A stretch of 64,000 nucleotides of DNA from DTKY01 sp037440765 (GCA_037440765.1 JBBITL010000018.1:80198-144197); one strand, 5' to 3'; shown: positions 7,950 to 18,752, numbered from the stretch's first letter. A program made the numbers and translations. Notes: a model not told the origin generated them from the sequence alone.

Positions 7950-9287
7950 ATGCTGTCGCGAATCTCACCCGTCCTGTTCATCGGTTTCGGAAGCCTGGTG
8001 GTGCTGATCGGGCTGGCGGGGCTGGGCTCGGCCGGGCGAGCGGCGCAGCTGTTCGGCGAGATGGCCTCCAGCGCCGAGACCCACAGGGAAACCACCCGCA
8101 TCTTCAACGAAATCAGCTCCGGCGTGGACCTGTCCGGCATCTACGTCCGCGACTACCTGCTCGATCTGTCCGACCTCACGGCGTCTCTCCATCGCCAGAG
8201 GCTGCTCGAGATCCGCGCCAGCATGGCCAGGGAACTGGAGGGCCTGGAGCGCCTGGCGGGGCCGGAGCAGACCGGGGTGCTGGCCGAACTGCGCCAGGAA
8301 CTCGACGGATACTGGGACTCGATCGACCCCCTGTTCTCCTGGACCCCGGGCAGAAGGAGGGCGATCGGCAGCTTCTTCCTCCAGCAACGGGTGCTGCCCC
8401 GCAGGGACGCCGCCATGGAGATCGCCCGGCGGGTCCGGGTCATCAACGACGCCGCCTTCAAGACGCAGCAGGAGCGGATCGAACGCGGCCAGGCCGCTTT
8501 CAACCGGTACCTGCTGTGGATGCTCGGCGTCGCGCTGACCCTGGGGATGGCGGTGGCGGCGGCGAGCATCTTCAGGATCTCCCGGCTGGAACGGGAGAGC
8601 GGCCGAAACCGGGCGAGCACCGAGCGCGCGGAGAGGGAACTGCGGAGGCTGAGCCAGCAACTGGTGCACGCGCAGGAGGCCGAGAGGAGGTCACTGTCGC
8701 GCGAACTGCACGACGAGGTGGGGCAGATGCTGACCGCGCTGCGGATGGAACTGGCCGGCCTGGAGCCGGCCCGCATGTCGCCGGGCGAGGAGTTCTCCAC
8801 CAGGCTCCAGGAGGCCAAGCACCTGGCAGAGCAGACGCTGGCAACGGTGCGGGACCTGGCCATGGGACTGCGTCCGGCCATGCTCGACGACCTGGGGCTG
8901 GGGCCGGCGCTGGAGTGGCAGGGCCGGGAGTTCTCGCGCCGCACCGGCATTCCGGTCGAGGTGCAGGTGGACGGCGTGGTGGATGAACTGCCCGACGCGC
9001 ACCGCACCTGCGTCTTCCGTATCGTCCAGGAAGCCCTTACCAACTGCGCGCGCCACGCGCGGGCCAACTTCGTGCGGGTAATGGCGCACGGCGGGACCGG
9101 CGCCGTGCTTCTGAGCGTCCAGGATGACGGCATGGGCTTTGCCAGCATGGAAGGACGGGGCCTGGGACTGATAGGGATTGAGGAACGCGCGCGCGAGCTG
9201 GGAGGCACTGTGACGCTGGATTCGGAGCCGGGCAAAGGCACGACGCTGAAGGTTGAGCTACCCTGGGCCAAGGAAACGCATGCATGA
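7950..9287 (+). CDS. NarL-type (HisKA_3) sensor histidine kinase
   Basis: The 445-residue kinase has a membrane segment at residues 8-28, a periplasmic four-helix-like sensor region at about 30-185, a second membrane segment at 187-208, then a coiled linker. The phosphorylation box E-R-R-S-L-S-R-E-L-H-D-E-V-G-Q places the acceptor at His254. The ATPase part has N (V-Q-E-A-L-T-N), G1 (D-D-G-M-G-F) and G2 (G-L-G-L-I-G-I-E-E-R-A) boxes. The sensor region resembles the 4HB_MCP type. It overlaps the response regulator by four bases, so the two form one transcription unit and a cognate pair. The input signal is unknown. Confidence 0.92.
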   Translation: MLSRISPVLFIGFGSLVVLIGLAGLGSAGRAAQLFGEMASSAETHRETTRIFNEISSGVDLSGIYVRDYLLDLSDLTASLHRQRLLEIRASMARELEGLERLAGPEQTGVLAELRQELDGYWDSIDPLFSWTPGRRRAIGSFFLQQRVLPRRDAAMEIARRVRVINDAAFKTQQERIERGQAAFNRYLLWMLGVALTLGMAVAAASIFRISRLERESGRNRASTERAERELRRLSQQLVHAQEAERRSLSRELHDEVGQMLTALRMELAGLEPARMSPGEEFSTRLQEAKHLAEQTLATVRDLAMGLRPAMLDDLGLGPALEWQGREFSRRTGIPVEVQVDGVVDELPDAHRTCVFRIVQEALTNCARHARANFVRVMAHGGTGAVLLSVQDDGMGFASMEGRGLGLIGIEERARELGGTVTLDSEPGKGTTLKVELPWAKETHA

Positions 9288-10007
9288 GTGAGATCCGGGT
9301 CCTGCTGGCCGACGATCACGGCGTGGTCCGCCGCGGGCTGCACTACCTGCTGGAGCGCAGCGAGGGGTTCCAGGTGGTCGGTGAGGCCGCCGACGGCCGG
9401 GAGGCCGTAAGGATGACGGAGGAACTGCATCCGCACGTGGTGGTGATGGACATCGCCATGCCCAGCCTGAACGGGCTGGACGCCACGGCGCAGATCGTCA
9501 AGAAGTGCCCGGGAGTCGGAGTGGTCATCCTGAGCATGCACTCCGATGAGACCTACCTGGTGCGCGCGCTGTCGGCCGGCGCCAGAGGCTACCTGCTCAA
9601 GGACTCGGCGGAGGCCGACCTGATCCAGGCCGTCGAGGCCGTCAGCCAGGGCCGGCCGTTCTTCAGCCCCACGATCGCGCGGACTCTGCTCGAGGACTAC
9701 ATGCGGCGCCTCCAGCAGCAGCACCTGACGGATTCCTACGACCTGCTGACGGACCGCGAGAAGGAGGTTCTGCAACTGCTGGCCGAGGGCAAGNNNNNNN
9801 NNNCTGGAAGAGACGGGCGTGACCCCGCGTGAGCGGGAAGTGCTGGCGCTCCTGGCCGAGGGCAAGTCCAACAAGGAAGTGGCCACGCTGCTGGACCTCA
9901 GCCCGTACACCGTCGAGACGCACCGCTCCAATCTCATGCAGAAACTGGGCCTGCACAGCACCGCGGAGATTGTGCTCTACGCGGTTCGCAAGAAGATCAT
10001 CACCTGA
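9284..10007 (+). CDS. NarL/FixJ-family response regulator, broken by an assembly gap
   Basis: The receiver domain is intact: acidic pair D10-D11, phosphoacceptor D56 (V-V-V-M-D-I), switch Ser in I-L-S-M-H-S and Lys in Y-L-L-K-D-S. The LuxR-type DNA-binding domain is split by ten N at 9794-9803. Before the gap the text reads T-D-R-E-K-E-V-L-Q-L-L-A-E-G-K; after it the same stretch appears again as T-P-R-E-R-E-V-L-A-L-L-A-E-G-K and continues to a normal C-terminus. The frame changes by +1 across the gap. The true protein is probably about 215-220 residues with one copy of that motif. It is the partner of the kinase it overlaps. Confidence 0.85.
9794..9803. other. assembly gap (10 N)
   Basis: Ten undetermined bases lie inside the helix-turn-helix domain of the response regulator. 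The homologous text on both sides suggests two overlapping contig ends that were scaffolded with a placeholder rather than merged. Confidence 0.97.
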
Positions 10008-10016
10008 GCGGACGGC

Positions 10017-10331
10017 TCAGCGGTTCTTGTAACCATAGGGCGCGCGCAGCTTGGGCAGCCTTTCCAGCCTGCGCTGATGCTCCCAGGAAGCGGCCGGGGA
10101 CGGCTTGGCCTCGTTCTTGGGGGGCGGAGCGGGTTCCCGCATCAGGGCCGGCTCCGGCTTGGGGGCTGCAACTGCCACGGCAGCCTTGCGAGCCTTCTTC
10201 AAAACCGGTCTTGTCTTCTTGACATAGCAGTTCACCAGGTGCGCGCTTCGCGACTTGGTGGGGGTGTTGCCCTCCTCTCCTTCCATCCATTCAGACACAG
10301 GGTTCCTGCTGTGCTTGCCCCGGTTCGCCAT
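10017..10331 (-). CDS. small basic protein, function unknown
   Basis: This 104-residue protein is rich in Lys, Arg, Pro and Ala. A central run K-K-T-R-P-V-L-K-K-A-R-K-A-A is followed by a Pro/Glu-rich linker and a C-terminal A-P-Y-G-Y-K-N-R. I chose the start at 10331 because AGGAGG lies five bases upstream; a longer frame to 10397 lacks that support. There is no signal peptide or membrane segment. The composition would suit a nucleic-acid-associated or disordered protein, but I recognise no family. It converges on the response regulator with nine bases between the stops. Confidence 0.6.
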   Translation of the reverse strand: MANRGKHSRNPVSEWMEGEEGNTPTKSRSAHLVNCYVKKTRPVLKKARKAAVAVAAPKPEPALMREPAPPPKNEAKPSPAASWEHQRRLERLPKLRAPYGYKNR

Positions 10332-10484
10332 GAGCCTCCTCCAGTGCCCGTTGCATCCGTCTGGTTCGATTCTAAGCCCTGCCGGCGCTGGTTTCAAGCC
10401 GCTGGCGGCGGCCGGCGCTTGAAGGAGCGGCCCGGAGCCCGGCCCTCCAGCGCCGTGTGCGATTCGCGTTTAGAATTGACGTTG

Positions 10485-11627
10485 ATGAACTCGAATACCT
10501 CCCGGTCGGCGATCGAAACGGCTTACTCGGGCAAGACTGTCTGGTTGTCGGGGGATACGGGGTTCAAAGGCGGCTGGATGGCATCCTGGCTGCTAGATCT
10601 GGGCGCAGAAGTGCATGGCTTCGCGCTCGATCCACCCTCGACGCCATCGCTGTTTGACCAGCTCGGCCTGGGCGGGCGCCTGCGCCATGAGCACGGCGAC
10701 GTGCGGGACCCGGATGCTGTCAAGAGGTCCATCCTTGGCGTCCAGCCCGACTACGTTTTCCATTTTGCGGCTCAGACCATCGTCCGGACCTCATTTGAAC
10801 AGCCGGTGGAAACGTACTCGACGAACGTCATGGGAACGATACACGTGATGGAGGCGTTGCGCTCGCTGGAAAAAGCCTGCTCAGCCTGCCTTGTCACAAG
10901 CGACAAGTCGTACGAAAACCGGGAGTGGGTGTATGGCTATCGGGAGGGGGACCAACTGGGCGGTTTCGATCCTTACAGCTCCAGCAAGGGCAGCGCGGAA
11001 ATCGCAATCGCGTCATGGCGCCGGTCCTTCTTCGCCGGCCACCCGGTGCGCATAGCGAGCGCGCGCGCCGGCAACGTAATCGGCGGAGGCGACTGGGCCA
11101 AGGACCGGATCGTGCCCGATTGCATCCGGGCGTTGCAGCGGAGCCAGCCCATCCCGGTCCGGAACAGAACCGCAACGCGCCCCTGGCAACATGTGCTCGA
11201 GCCGCTCAGCGGCTACCTGTGGCTGGCGGCGGCTCTCGGCGGGCAATCGCCGCGGCCCTGCCCGGCCGGCGCACTGGATTCCGCGTTTAACTTCGGCCCG
11301 GCTCTTGAGTCCAACCGGAGCGTCGCGGACCTGGTCGCCGAAGTGTTGAAGCACTGGCCTGGACGCTGGGAGGACAAGAGCGATCCCGATGCGGTGCACG
11401 AGGCGATGTTGCTGAACCTCGCCACGGACAAGGCGTTCCACCTGCTGGGCTGGAAGCCCGTCTGGGGATTCGGGAAGGCGGTGGCGGCAACCGTCGCATG
11501 GTATCGCAGAGCGGAGACGCTTTCGGGCGCGCCCTCCGGTTCGGCGCAACTGATGGAACTCACTGTTGGCCAAATCAGGGAGTACCAGAGAGACGCCGCG
11601 CTGGGCGGGTCGCCGTGGGCTGGCTGA
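10485..11627 (+). CDS. rfbG: CDP-glucose 4,6-dehydratase
   Basis: The 380-residue short-chain dehydrogenase converts CDP-glucose to CDP-4-keto-6-deoxyglucose, the entry to 3,6-dideoxyhexoses and related branched sugars of O-antigens. The NAD-binding glycine motif is G-D-T-G-F-K-G-G-W near residue 23, a diagnostic variant of this family. The catalytic Y-S-S-S-K lies near residue 167 after the L-V-T-S-D-K-S-Y strand. [15 protein letters not shown] is also characteristic. I start it at ATG 10485; no strong Shine-Dalgarno is present and the frame stays open upstream to 10077. No cytidylyltransferase (rfbF) or downstream sugar enzyme is adjacent. Confidence 0.9.
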   Translation: MNSNTSRSAIETAYSGKTVWLSGDTGFKGGWMASWLLDLGAEVHGFALDPPSTPSLFDQLGLGGRLRHEHGDVRDPDAVKRSILGVQPDYVFHFAAQTIVRTSFEQPVETYSTNVMGTIHVMEALRSLEKACSACLVTSDKSYENREWVYGYREGDQLGGFDPYSSSKGSAEIAIASWRRSFFAGHPVRIASARAGNVIGGGDWAKDRIVPDCIRALQRSQPIPVRNRTATRPWQHVLEPLSGYLWLAAALGGQSPRPCPAGALDSAFNFGPALESNRSVADLVAEVLKHWPGRWEDKSDPDAVHEAMLLNLATDKAFHLLGWKPVWGFGKAVAATVAWYRRAETLSGAPSGSAQLMELTVGQIREYQRDAALGGSPWAG

Positions 11628-11641
11628 ACCTGCCGCTTGGG

Positions 11642-11659
11642 GCAGGCGTCCCCGCCTGC
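11642..11659. terminator. hairpin between convergent rfbG and gltD
   Basis: Seven-base perfect arms (11642-11648 and 11653-11659) with a four-base loop lie between the two stop codons and touch the gltD stop. The placement suggests a bidirectional transcription stop; there is no T tract. Confidence 0.45.
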
Positions 11660-13098
11660 TACGGGAGCCGCGTTGAGCCCATCAGGTGCAGGTCGATGGA
11701 GCGGGCGGCGGCGCGTCCCTCGGCGATGGCCCAGACCACCAGCGACTGGCCGCGGCGCAGGTCGCCGGCGGCGAACACGCCCTCCACCGACGACATGTAG
11801 CTCTCATCCGTGGCCACGTTGCCGCGCGCGTCGAACTCAACGCCGAGTTGATCGAGCATCCCGCCCCGCACCGGACCCGTGAAGCCCATCGCCAGGAGCA
11901 CCAGGTCCGCCTCCACGGTGAACTCAGTGCCGGGCTCCGGCTCGAACCCCGGCGGCGGGCCGACCCGCACGGCGTGAACACGCCTCACGTTGCCGCTTTC
12001 GTCACCCTCGAAACGCGTGGTCCGGACGGCCCAGTCCCGTATGCCGCCTTCCTCGTGCGCGCTTTCCACTCTCAACTGGAGAGGCCACAGCGGCCACGGC
12101 GTGAGCGGGGAGCGCTCGGCCGGGGGCTTGGGAAGAATCTCAAACTGGCAGACCGAGCGCGCCTTCTGGCGGTGACACGTTCCCAGGCAATCGGCCCCCG
12201 TGTCGCCGCCCCCGATGATCACCACCCGCCTGCCGGTGGCGACGACGGGCCCGGCCAGCCGCGCCGGGTCCGCAGCCACGTCGCGATCCCCGGCCACGCG
12301 CTTGTTCTGCTGCGTCAGGAAGTCCATGGCGAAGTGTATGCCCGCCAGATCCCTTCCCGGCGCCTTGAGATCGCGCGGCTGCCCGGCGCCGCCCGCAAGC
12401 AGTATGGCGTCGAATTCCTCCCGCAGGCGCTCGACGGGCACGTTCCCGCCGACATGAGACCTGGTTTCGATGCGAATACCCTCGGCCAGCAACTGGCCCA
12501 GCCGGCGGTCGATGAAGCGCTTCTCCAGCTTGAAGTCGGGCATGCCGTAACGCAGCAGTCCGCCGGCGCGATCGGCCTTCTCGAACACAGTCACCCAGTG
12601 GCCGGCGCGATTGAGTTGTTGCGCCGCAGCCAGGCCGGCCGGACCGCTGCCGGCAATGGCCACCCGCTTGCCCGTGCGCGCCGCGGGAGGCTCCGGCCGG
12701 ATCCAGCCCTCGCGGAAGGCCCGCTCGATGATGGTCTCCTCGATCAGCTTGATGGTCACCGGCGGCTCGTTGATGCCCAGAACGCAGGCCGCCTCGCAAG
12801 GCGCCGGGCACGCCCGGCCGGTGAACTCCGGGAAGTTGTTGGTGGAATGCAGAACGCGGATGGCGTCCCGCCAGCGGTCGCGGTACGCCAGGTCGTTGAA
12901 GTCCGGGATGACGTTGTTGAGCGGGCAGCCCGTATGACAGAAGGGCACGCCGCAATCCATGCAACGCGCGCCCTGCGTCCGGACCTTCTCCTCCGGGAAG
13001 TCCTGGTAGACCTCGAACCAGTCGTTGACGCGCACGGCCACCGGCCGGCGCTGGGGCGTCTCGCGGGCGTACTCCTTGAAGCCCGTCACCTTACCCAT
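11659..13098 (-). CDS. gltD: glutamate synthase (NADPH) small subunit
   Basis: The 479-residue flavoprotein supplies electrons from NADPH to the large subunit for making glutamate from glutamine and 2-oxoglutarate. N-terminal cysteines in [14 protein letters not shown] and C-P-A-P-C-E-A-A-C bind the 4Fe-4S clusters. The FAD site is [10 protein letters not shown] near residue 151 and the NADPH site G-G-G-D-T-G-A-D-C near residue 297. A C-terminal G-V-F-A-A-G-D block contacts FAD. The length is typical (470-490). It overlaps gltB by eight bases and is translated after it. Confidence 0.97.
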   Translation of the reverse strand: MGKVTGFKEYARETPQRRPVAVRVNDWFEVYQDFPEEKVRTQGARCMDCGVPFCHTGCPLNNVIPDFNDLAYRDRWRDAIRVLHSTNNFPEFTGRACPAPCEAACVLGINEPPVTIKLIEETIIERAFREGWIRPEPPAARTGKRVAIAGSGPAGLAAAQQLNRAGHWVTVFEKADRAGGLLRYGMPDFKLEKRFIDRRLGQLLAEGIRIETRSHVGGNVPVERLREEFDAILLAGGAGQPRDLKAPGRDLAGIHFAMDFLTQQNKRVAGDRDVAADPARLAGPVVATGRRVVIIGGGDTGADCLGTCHRQKARSVCQFEILPKPPAERSPLTPWPLWPLQLRVESAHEEGGIRDWAVRTTRFEGDESGNVRRVHAVRVGPPPGFEPEPGTEFTVEADLVLLAMGFTGPVRGGMLDQLGVEFDARGNVATDESYMSSVEGVFAAGDLRRGQSLVVWAIAEGRAAARSIDLHLMGSTRLP

Positions 13099-16000
13099 GG
13101 AGCACCTGCCCCGCGGCCGGCTGCCCGGCCGGCGCCTGCTGCCCCGGAAGCCTCGCCGGCGCCCGGCGGTCCAGCCGGGGCATGCCGAGAACCCTTTTCA
13201 ACTCGTGCGGGAACACCTTGACGAACTTCGGCAGGAACTCCTCCCACCTTGCGAGCACGTCCTTGGCACGCGGGCTGGCGGTCGCCTGGAAGTGCCGGGA
13301 CACCAGGACCTGGAGGGCGTCCACATCATCCACGGAAGTGACCGGCTCCAGGTCCACGCCGCTCCGGTTGCAGAGACGCGCGGCGAACTCTCCGCTCTCG
13401 TCGAGAACGTAGGCGACGCCCCCGGTCATCCCGGCCGCGAAGTTGCGGCCGGTCCGCCCGAGCACCACAACCGTGCCCCGCGTCATGTACTCGCAGGCGT
13501 GATCGCCAGTGCCTTCCACCACGGCCGCGCAGCCCGAATTGCGGACCGCGAAGCGCTCGCCGGCCACGCCGCTGAAGAACGCCTCGCCTCCGGTGGCTCC
13601 ATAGAGCACGGTGTTGCCGGCGATGACGTTCTCCTCGGGGCGGAAGACGGATTCGCGCGGCGGGTAGACGATCAGCTTTCCTCCCGACAGGCCCTTGCCC
13701 GCGTAATCGTTGGCGTCGCCGGCGAGCGTGAGCGTGATTCCCCCGGCCAGAAATGCTCCGAAGCTCTGTCCGGCCGAACCGGTGAAATGCAGACGTATGG
13801 TGTCGTCCGGCAGGCCCCCGGAGCCGCGGCGCCGCGCGACCTCGCCGCTCAGCATAGCGCCCACGCTGCGGTGGACGTTGCGGATGGGCAGGCTCAGTTC
13901 CACCGGCGCGCCGGTCTCCAGAGCCTCGCCGCACATCTCGATGAGCTGGCGGTCCAGCGCCGCCTCCAGCCCGTGCTCCTGGCTGGCTGTGCAATACCGG
14001 CCCACGCGCGACGGGACTTCGGGGCTGAAGAGTATTGCTGAGAGGTCCAGCCCCGCGGCCTTCCAGTGATCCCGCGCGTCCCGCATGTTGAGCATGTCCA
14101 CGCGTCCGACCATCTCATTCACCGTGCGGAAGCCCATCCGGGCCATCAGTTCGCGCAGTTCTTCAGCCACGTAGAACAGGAACCGGATCACGTGCTCGGG
14201 CTGGCCGGCGAACTTCCTGCGGAGCTCGGGGTCCTGCGTCGCCACGCCGGCCGGGCAGGTGTTCAGATGGCACTTCCGCATCATGATGCAGCCCAGGCTG
14301 ACGAGCGGCATGGTGGAGAAGCCGAACTCCTCCGCCCCCAGGAGAGCGGCAATGGCGACGTCGCGGCCGGTAGCCAGCTTGCCGTCGGTTTGAAGCCGCA
14401 CGCGGCTGCGCAGGTCGTTCATCACCAGCACCTGCTGCGTCTCGGCCAGACCCAGTTCCCAGGGGCTGCCGGCGTGACGGATGGAGGTCAGCGGGGACGC
14501 GCCGGTGCCTCCGCTGTCGCCGCTGATCAGGATCACGTCGGCGCGGGCCTTGGCCACTCCCGCCGCGACGATGCCCACCCCCGCCTCGGCCACCAGCTTA
14601 ACGGAGATGCGCGCCCGCGGGTTGGCGTTCTTCAGGTCATAGATGAGCTGCGACAGGTCCTCGATGGAGTAGATGTCGTGGTGGGGCGGCGGCGAAATCA
14701 ACTGTACGCCCGCAATGGAGTGGCGCACGCGGGCGATAGCCTCGTCGACCTTGTGCCCGGGCAACTGGCCGCCTTCGCCGGGCTTGGCCCCCTGGGCGAT
14801 CTTGATCTGCAACTCGTCGCCGTTCACCAGATAGTTGATGGTCACGCCGAAGCGTCCCGAGGCAACCTGCTTTACGGAACTGCGCCGGTCGTCGCCGAAC
14901 CGCCCTTCGTCCTCGCCGCCTTCTCCGGTGTTGGAGCGGGCGCCGATACGGTTCATGGCCCGGGCCAGCGTCTCGTGCGCCTCCTTGCTGATCGAGCCGA
15001 AGGACATGGCCCCGGTGGCGAACCTCTTCACGATCTCGCCGGCCGGCTCGACCTCCCCGATCGGCAGCGTTTTTCGCGCCGAGCGGAACTCCATGAGGCT
15101 GCGCAGGGTGCAGAGCTGGCGGCTCTGGTTGTTGATCAGCTCCGCGTACTCCTTGTAGCTGGAGTGTTTCTCCTGCCGGACCGCCTGCTGGAGCTTGCTG
15201 ATGGTCAGCGGGTTGACCAGGTGGTACTCGCCGCGCGCGCGGTGCTGGTAGACGCCTCCGGGCTGCAACTCGGCGTCCGAGTCGCCCATAGGCCGAAACG
15301 CAAACTCGTGCTTGCGCCGCGCCTCCTCAGCGATGACCTCGAGTCCCACTCCCTCGATGCGCGACTCGCAGCCGGTGAAGTAGCGGTGCACGAACTGGCG
15401 GTTGAGACCCACGGCCTCGAAAACCTGCGCTCCGCGGTAGCTCTGGAGCGTCGAAATGCCCATCTTCGAAAACACCTTGAGCAGCCCCTTGTTGATGGCC
15501 TTCTTGTAGTTCCTGAGTGCTGCGTCGAAGCTGACCTGGAGGCGCCCCCTGCCGCACAGGTCCTCTAACGTCTCGATCGCCAGGTAGGGGTTCACGGCGC
15601 TGGCGCCGAAGCCGATCAGCAGGGAGAAGTGCATCACCTCGCGCGGCTCGCCCGACTCGACGATGAGCGCCACCTGCGTGCGCGATCCCTCGCGGATCAG
15701 GTGGTGGTGAACGGCCGACAGCGCCAGCAGGCTGGGGATGGGCGCGTACTCACCGTCCACGCCGCGGTCCGACAGGATCAGCAGCGTATAGCCGCTGTTA
15801 ATCGCCAGCGAAGCCCGCCGGCAGAGCCCGTCAACCGCCCTCTCCAGTTCCGCCGCCCCTCCCTTGGCGCGGTACAGCGCGGGCAGGGTGGTCGCCAGGA
15901 AGTCGCCCCAGGAAACCCGCCGGAGTTTCTCAAGGTCGTAATTGGTAAGGATGGGGTGGGGCAGCTTCAGCGTATGACAGTGCTGCGGGGTCTCCTCCAG

Positions 16001-17671
16001 GATGTTGCGCTCGACTCCTATGTAGCTGGTGAGCGACATGACGAGTTCTTCCCGGATGGGATCGATGGGCGGGTTGGTCACCTGGGCGAAGAGCTGCCTG
16101 AAGTAGTGGAACAGAGGCTGGGGCTGGTCTGAGAGACAGGCCAGGGGCGTGTCGGCGCCCATCGAGCCAACCGGCTCCTCGCCGGTGGCGGCCATGGGAA
16201 CCAGGAGCAGACGCAGATCCTCCTCCGTGTAGCCGAAGGCCCGCTGGCGCAGGAGGATGGTATCGAGCTCAGTGGCGTGGCAGCGCGGCGGCTCGGGCAG
16301 GCGGTCCACCAGAACCTGGTTCTCTTTGATCCACTCCGCGTACGGCTGGCGTGACCAGAGCCTCTCCTTGATCTCGTCGTCCGGGACGATGCGGCCTTCC
16401 TCCAGATCCGCCAGGAGCATCCTGCCGGGTTGCAGACGCCCCTTGGCCCGCACCGACCCGGCGGGAATCGGCAGCACCCCGGTCTCGGAGGCCATCACCA
16501 GGAGGTCGTCATCGGTCAGCAGCCAGCGCGCAGGGCGCAGGCCGTTGCGATCCAGCGTGGCGCCGATCAGACGGCCGTCGGTGAAGGCCATGGCCGCCGG
16601 CCCGTCCCAGGGCTCCATCAGCGAGGCATGGTACTCGTAGAAGGCGCGCTTGTCGGGCCTCATCGTGGGGTCCTGGTCCCAGGCCTCAGGGATCAGCATG
16701 GCCATGGCGTGCGGCAGGCTGCGGCCTGCCAGGTGCAGCAGTTCCACGGCGCTGTCGAAGGCGGCCGAATCGCTCCCGCCGGGCGTCACAACAGGGAACA
16801 GCTTGTGGATGTCGTCGCCGAACAGGCCCGAGGCCAGCACCTTCTGGCGGGCGTGCATCCAGTTCACGTTGCCGCGCAGCGTGTTGATCTCGCCGTTGTG
16901 GCAGATGAACCGGAACGGGTGAGCGAGCTGCCAGGCTGGAAAGGTGTTGGTCGAGAACCTCTGGTGGACCAGGCACAGCGCGCTGGTCGTGGCAGGATCT
17001 GCGAGGTCCTTGTAGAACCGCCCGATCTGCGGCGCCAGAAGCAGGCCCTTGTACACCATGGTCCGGGAAGACAGGGAAGGGATGTAGAAGAAGCCCTTCT
17101 CGCGGAGGCTGGAGCCGGCGATCTCGCTCTCGGCCCGCTTGCGGACCACGTAGAGCTTGCGGTCCAGTTCCTCGCTGCTCATGCCCAGGCTGCGGCCGAT
17201 GAAGATCTGCTGAATGTAGGGCTGCGAGGCGCGCGCCAGCCGCCCGATGGCGTTGGCGTCGATGGGCGTGTCGCGCCACCCGAGCAGCGTCAGACCCTCT
17301 TCCCGGACGATGCGCTCCAGGATGCCCTCGCAGTGCAGCCGGTCGTGGCGCTCGACGGGCAGAAAGACCATGCCCGCGCCGTACTCGCCCGGCGCGGGCA
17401 GCGCAATCGCGAGCCGCGCGCACTCGCGGGCAAAGAACTCGTGGGGGATCTGGATGAGGACGCCGGCTCCGTCGCCCGTGTCCGGATCGCAGCCGCAGGC
17501 GCCGCGGTGGGCCAGGTTGGCCAGCACCTCGATGCCCTTGAGGATTATGTCGTGCGACCGGCGGCCCCTGACGTCGGCCACGAATCCGATGCCGCAGGCG
17601 TCCCTCTCGTGGCGGGGGTTGTACAACCCCTGCGGCGGAGGCAGTCCGATACTGTCGCCGTCTTCTTCCAT
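13091..17671 (-). CDS. gltB: glutamate synthase large subunit
   Basis: The 1526-residue enzyme carries the glutaminase, central and FMN-binding synthase domains and the C-terminal GXGXG beta-helix. The class II amidotransferase nucleophile is C26 in D-A-C-G-I-G-F. The 3Fe-4S cysteines appear in [14 protein letters not shown], and the FMN domain has G-E-G-G-E-D-E-G and G-E-G-G-Q-L-P-G. The length is typical (about 1480-1550). The mature enzyme would need removal of a 25-residue propeptide. A consensus promoter and a LysR-type box precede it, and a divergent LysR gene faces it, so expression is likely controlled as in gltC-gltAB systems. Confidence 0.98.
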   Translation of the reverse strand: MEEDGDSIGLPPPQGLYNPRHERDACGIGFVADVRGRRSHDIILKGIEVLANLAHRGACGCDPDTGDGAGVLIQIPHEFFARECARLAIALPAPGEYGAGMVFLPVERHDRLHCEGILERIVREEGLTLLGWRDTPIDANAIGRLARASQPYIQQIFIGRSLGMSSEELDRKLYVVRKRAESEIAGSSLREKGFFYIPSLSSRTMVYKGLLLAPQIGRFYKDLADPATTSALCLVHQRFSTNTFPAWQLAHPFRFICHNGEINTLRGNVNWMHARQKVLASGLFGDDIHKLFPVVTPGGSDSAAFDSAVELLHLAGRSLPHAMAMLIPEAWDQDPTMRPDKRAFYEYHASLMEPWDGPAAMAFTDGRLIGATLDRNGLRPARWLLTDDDLLVMASETGVLPIPAGSVRAKGRLQPGRMLLADLEEGRIVPDDEIKERLWSRQPYAEWIKENQVLVDRLPEPPRCHATELDTILLRQRAFGYTEEDLRLLLVPMAATGEEPVGSMGADTPLACLSDQPQPLFHYFRQLFAQVTNPPIDPIREELVMSLTSYIGVERNILEETPQHCHTLKLPHPILTNYDLEKLRRVSWGDFLATTLPALYRAKGGAAELERAVDGLCRRASLAINSGYTLLILSDRGVDGEYAPIPSLLALSAVHHHLIREGSRTQVALIVESGEPREVMHFSLLIGFGASAVNPYLAIETLEDLCGRGRLQVSFDAALRNYKKAINKGLLKVFSKMGISTLQSYRGAQVFEAVGLNRQFVHRYFTGCESRIEGVGLEVIAEEARRKHEFAFRPMGDSDAELQPGGVYQHRARGEYHLVNPLTISKLQQAVRQEKHSSYKEYAELINNQSRQLCTLRSLMEFRSARKTLPIGEVEPAGEIVKRFATGAMSFGSISKEAHETLARAMNRIGARSNTGEGGEDEGRFGDDRRSSVKQVASGRFGVTINYLVNGDELQIKIAQGAKPGEGGQLPGHKVDEAIARVRHSIAGVQLISPPPHHDIYSIEDLSQLIYDLKNANPRARISVKLVAEAGVGIVAAGVAKARADVILISGDSGGTGASPLTSIRHAGSPWELGLAETQQVLVMNDLRSRVRLQTDGKLATGRDVAIAALLGAEEFGFSTMPLVSLGCIMMRKCHLNTCPAGVATQDPELRRKFAGQPEHVIRFLFYVAEELRELMARMGFRTVNEMVGRVDMLNMRDARDHWKAAGLDLSAILFSPEVPSRVGRYCTASQEHGLEAALDRQLIEMCGEALETGAPVELSLPIRNVHRSVGAMLSGEVARRRGSGGLPDDTIRLHFTGSAGQSFGAFLAGGITLTLAGDANDYAGKGLSGGKLIVYPPRESVFRPEENVIAGNTVLYGATGGEAFFSGVAGERFAVRNSGCAAVVEGTGDHACEYMTRGTVVVLGRTGRNFAAGMTGGVAYVLDESGEFAARLCNRSGVDLEPVTSVDDVDALQVLVSRHFQATASPRAKDVLARWEEFLPKFVKVFPHELKRVLGMPRLDRRAPARLPGQQAPAGQPAAGQVLHG

Positions 17672-17700
17672 GCAGGATACTCTCCAGCAGTCGTGGCTTC

Positions 17701-17728
17701 ATTATATCAAGCGAGCATTATTAGTCAA
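17701..17728 (-). promoter_or_regulatory. sigma70-type promoter of gltBD
   Basis: Read on the reverse strand, TTGACT (17723-17728) and TATAAT (17701-17706) are separated by 16 bases, a near-consensus housekeeping promoter about 30 bases before the gltB start codon. This region is AT-rich against the GC-rich background. Confidence 0.75.
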
Positions 17729-17751
17729 GCTAAAAATATCGCTCTTGTAAT

Positions 17752-17766
17752 ATAAGGCCCACTTAT
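17752..17766. promoter_or_regulatory. LysR-type operator (T-N11-A dyad)
   Basis: ATAAG and CTTAT form a perfect interrupted dyad with a five-base centre, containing the T-N11-A signature of LysR regulators. It is centred about 65 bases upstream of the expected gltB transcription start, the usual LysR recognition position, and sits just before the divergent LysR gene, so it could serve autoregulation as well. Confidence 0.6.
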
Positions 17767-17780
17767 GATACTGTGAACTT

Positions 17781-18668
17781 GTGACGATCGAACACCTCAG
17801 GCTCTTCCGGGACATCGCGCAGGCCCGCAGTGTCAGCCGCGGCGCCCGCGCCAACGCTATGAGCCAATCGGCCGCCAGCCAGCACGTGCAGGAGATGGAG
17901 CGCCTGCTGGAGGTTCAGCTTCTGGACCGCTCCACCCGGCCCGTGCGGCTGACCGGCGCCGGCCGCATCTACTACGATTTTTGCCGTGACGTGCTGCGGC
18001 GGCGGCAGGAGTTCACGAGCGAACTCGACGCGTTCAAGGGCCGGCTGGAGGGGACGGTGCGCGTCGCTGCCATCTACTCGGTCGGCATCCTGGACATGTC
18101 GCGCCTGGAGCGGGAGTTGGGCCGCCGGATGCCGGAGGCGGTGCTGGCGGTGGAATATCTGCGGCCGGAGAAGGTCTATGAGGCGGTGCAGGCGGAGCAG
18201 GCGGACCTGGGGATCGTCAGCTACCCGGAGGCTACCCGCGAGGTAACGGCTGCCCCGTGGCGGAACGACAGGATGATGGTGGTGGCCGCGCCTTCTCATC
18301 CGCTGGCGTTCAGGAGGAGCCTGCGCGCCGCCGACCTGGCGGGCATCGATTTTGTGGCCTTCGACGAGAACCTGCGCGTCGGCCGCGAGGTTGAGCGGTA
18401 TCTCCGCAGGAGCGGCGTCGAGGTGAACGTGGTCATGCGCTTCGACAACATACAGACCATGAAGGAGGCCGTGGCGCTCGGCACCGGCGTAAGCATTCTG
18501 CCCGTGCGCGTGCTGGCGAGCGACATCGAGCAGCGCCGCCTGGTGGCGATTCCCATCAGGAATTGCACGCTGGTGCGGCCGCTGGGCGTGATCCACCTGC
18601 GCCGCACGAAGCTCAGCCGCGCCGCCCGGACCTTCCTCGATCTGCTCGGCGAGGAGGCCGGCGCGTGA
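17781..18668 (+). CDS. LysR-family transcriptional regulator, probable gltBD activator
   Basis: The 295-residue protein has an N-terminal winged helix (residues 1-60; E-H-L-R-L-F-R-D-I-A and S-Q-S-A-A-S-Q-H-V-Q-E-M-E typical) and a periplasmic-binding-like effector domain from about 90. The start is GTG at 17781; no other start is better. It diverges from gltBD across 109 bases that hold a promoter and a LysR box, the same layout as gltC-gltAB in Bacillus. The ligand could be 2-oxoglutarate or glutamate, by analogy only. The C-terminal domain also resembles the CysB/CbbR group, so another regulon is possible. Confidence 0.9.
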   Translation: MTIEHLRLFRDIAQARSVSRGARANAMSQSAASQHVQEMERLLEVQLLDRSTRPVRLTGAGRIYYDFCRDVLRRRQEFTSELDAFKGRLEGTVRVAAIYSVGILDMSRLERELGRRMPEAVLAVEYLRPEKVYEAVQAEQADLGIVSYPEATREVTAAPWRNDRMMVVAAPSHPLAFRRSLRAADLAGIDFVAFDENLRVGREVERYLRRSGVEVNVVMRFDNIQTMKEAVALGTGVSILPVRVLASDIEQRRLVAIPIRNCTLVRPLGVIHLRRTKLSRAARTFLDLLGEEAGA

Positions 18669-18675
18669 CTGCCAT

Positions 18676-18704
18676 GCTGAGGCCGTAGGGACGGCGGCGG
18701 CCTC
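18676..18704. terminator. GC-rich hairpin after the LysR gene
   Basis: The stretch GAGGCCG ... CGGCCTC forms a stem in the 84-base gap between the LysR regulator and trpEG. It could end LysR transcription. I see no Trp-rich leader peptide, so attenuation of trpEG is not supported. Confidence 0.35.
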
Positions 18705-18752
18705 GAGCCCCCGTGCTATCCTTGGGGATCATCTCCCGACCGAGGTTCTAGC

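Noticed and set aside
8153..9961. A long reverse-strand open frame of about 600 codons opposite the sensor kinase and response regulator
   Set aside because: It is the antisense shadow of two well-recognised genes in GC-rich DNA; it has no family motifs and runs through the N gap.
18669..18752. A Trp attenuator before trpEG
   Set aside because: There is one hairpin but no leader peptide with Trp codons and no alternative antiterminator stem.
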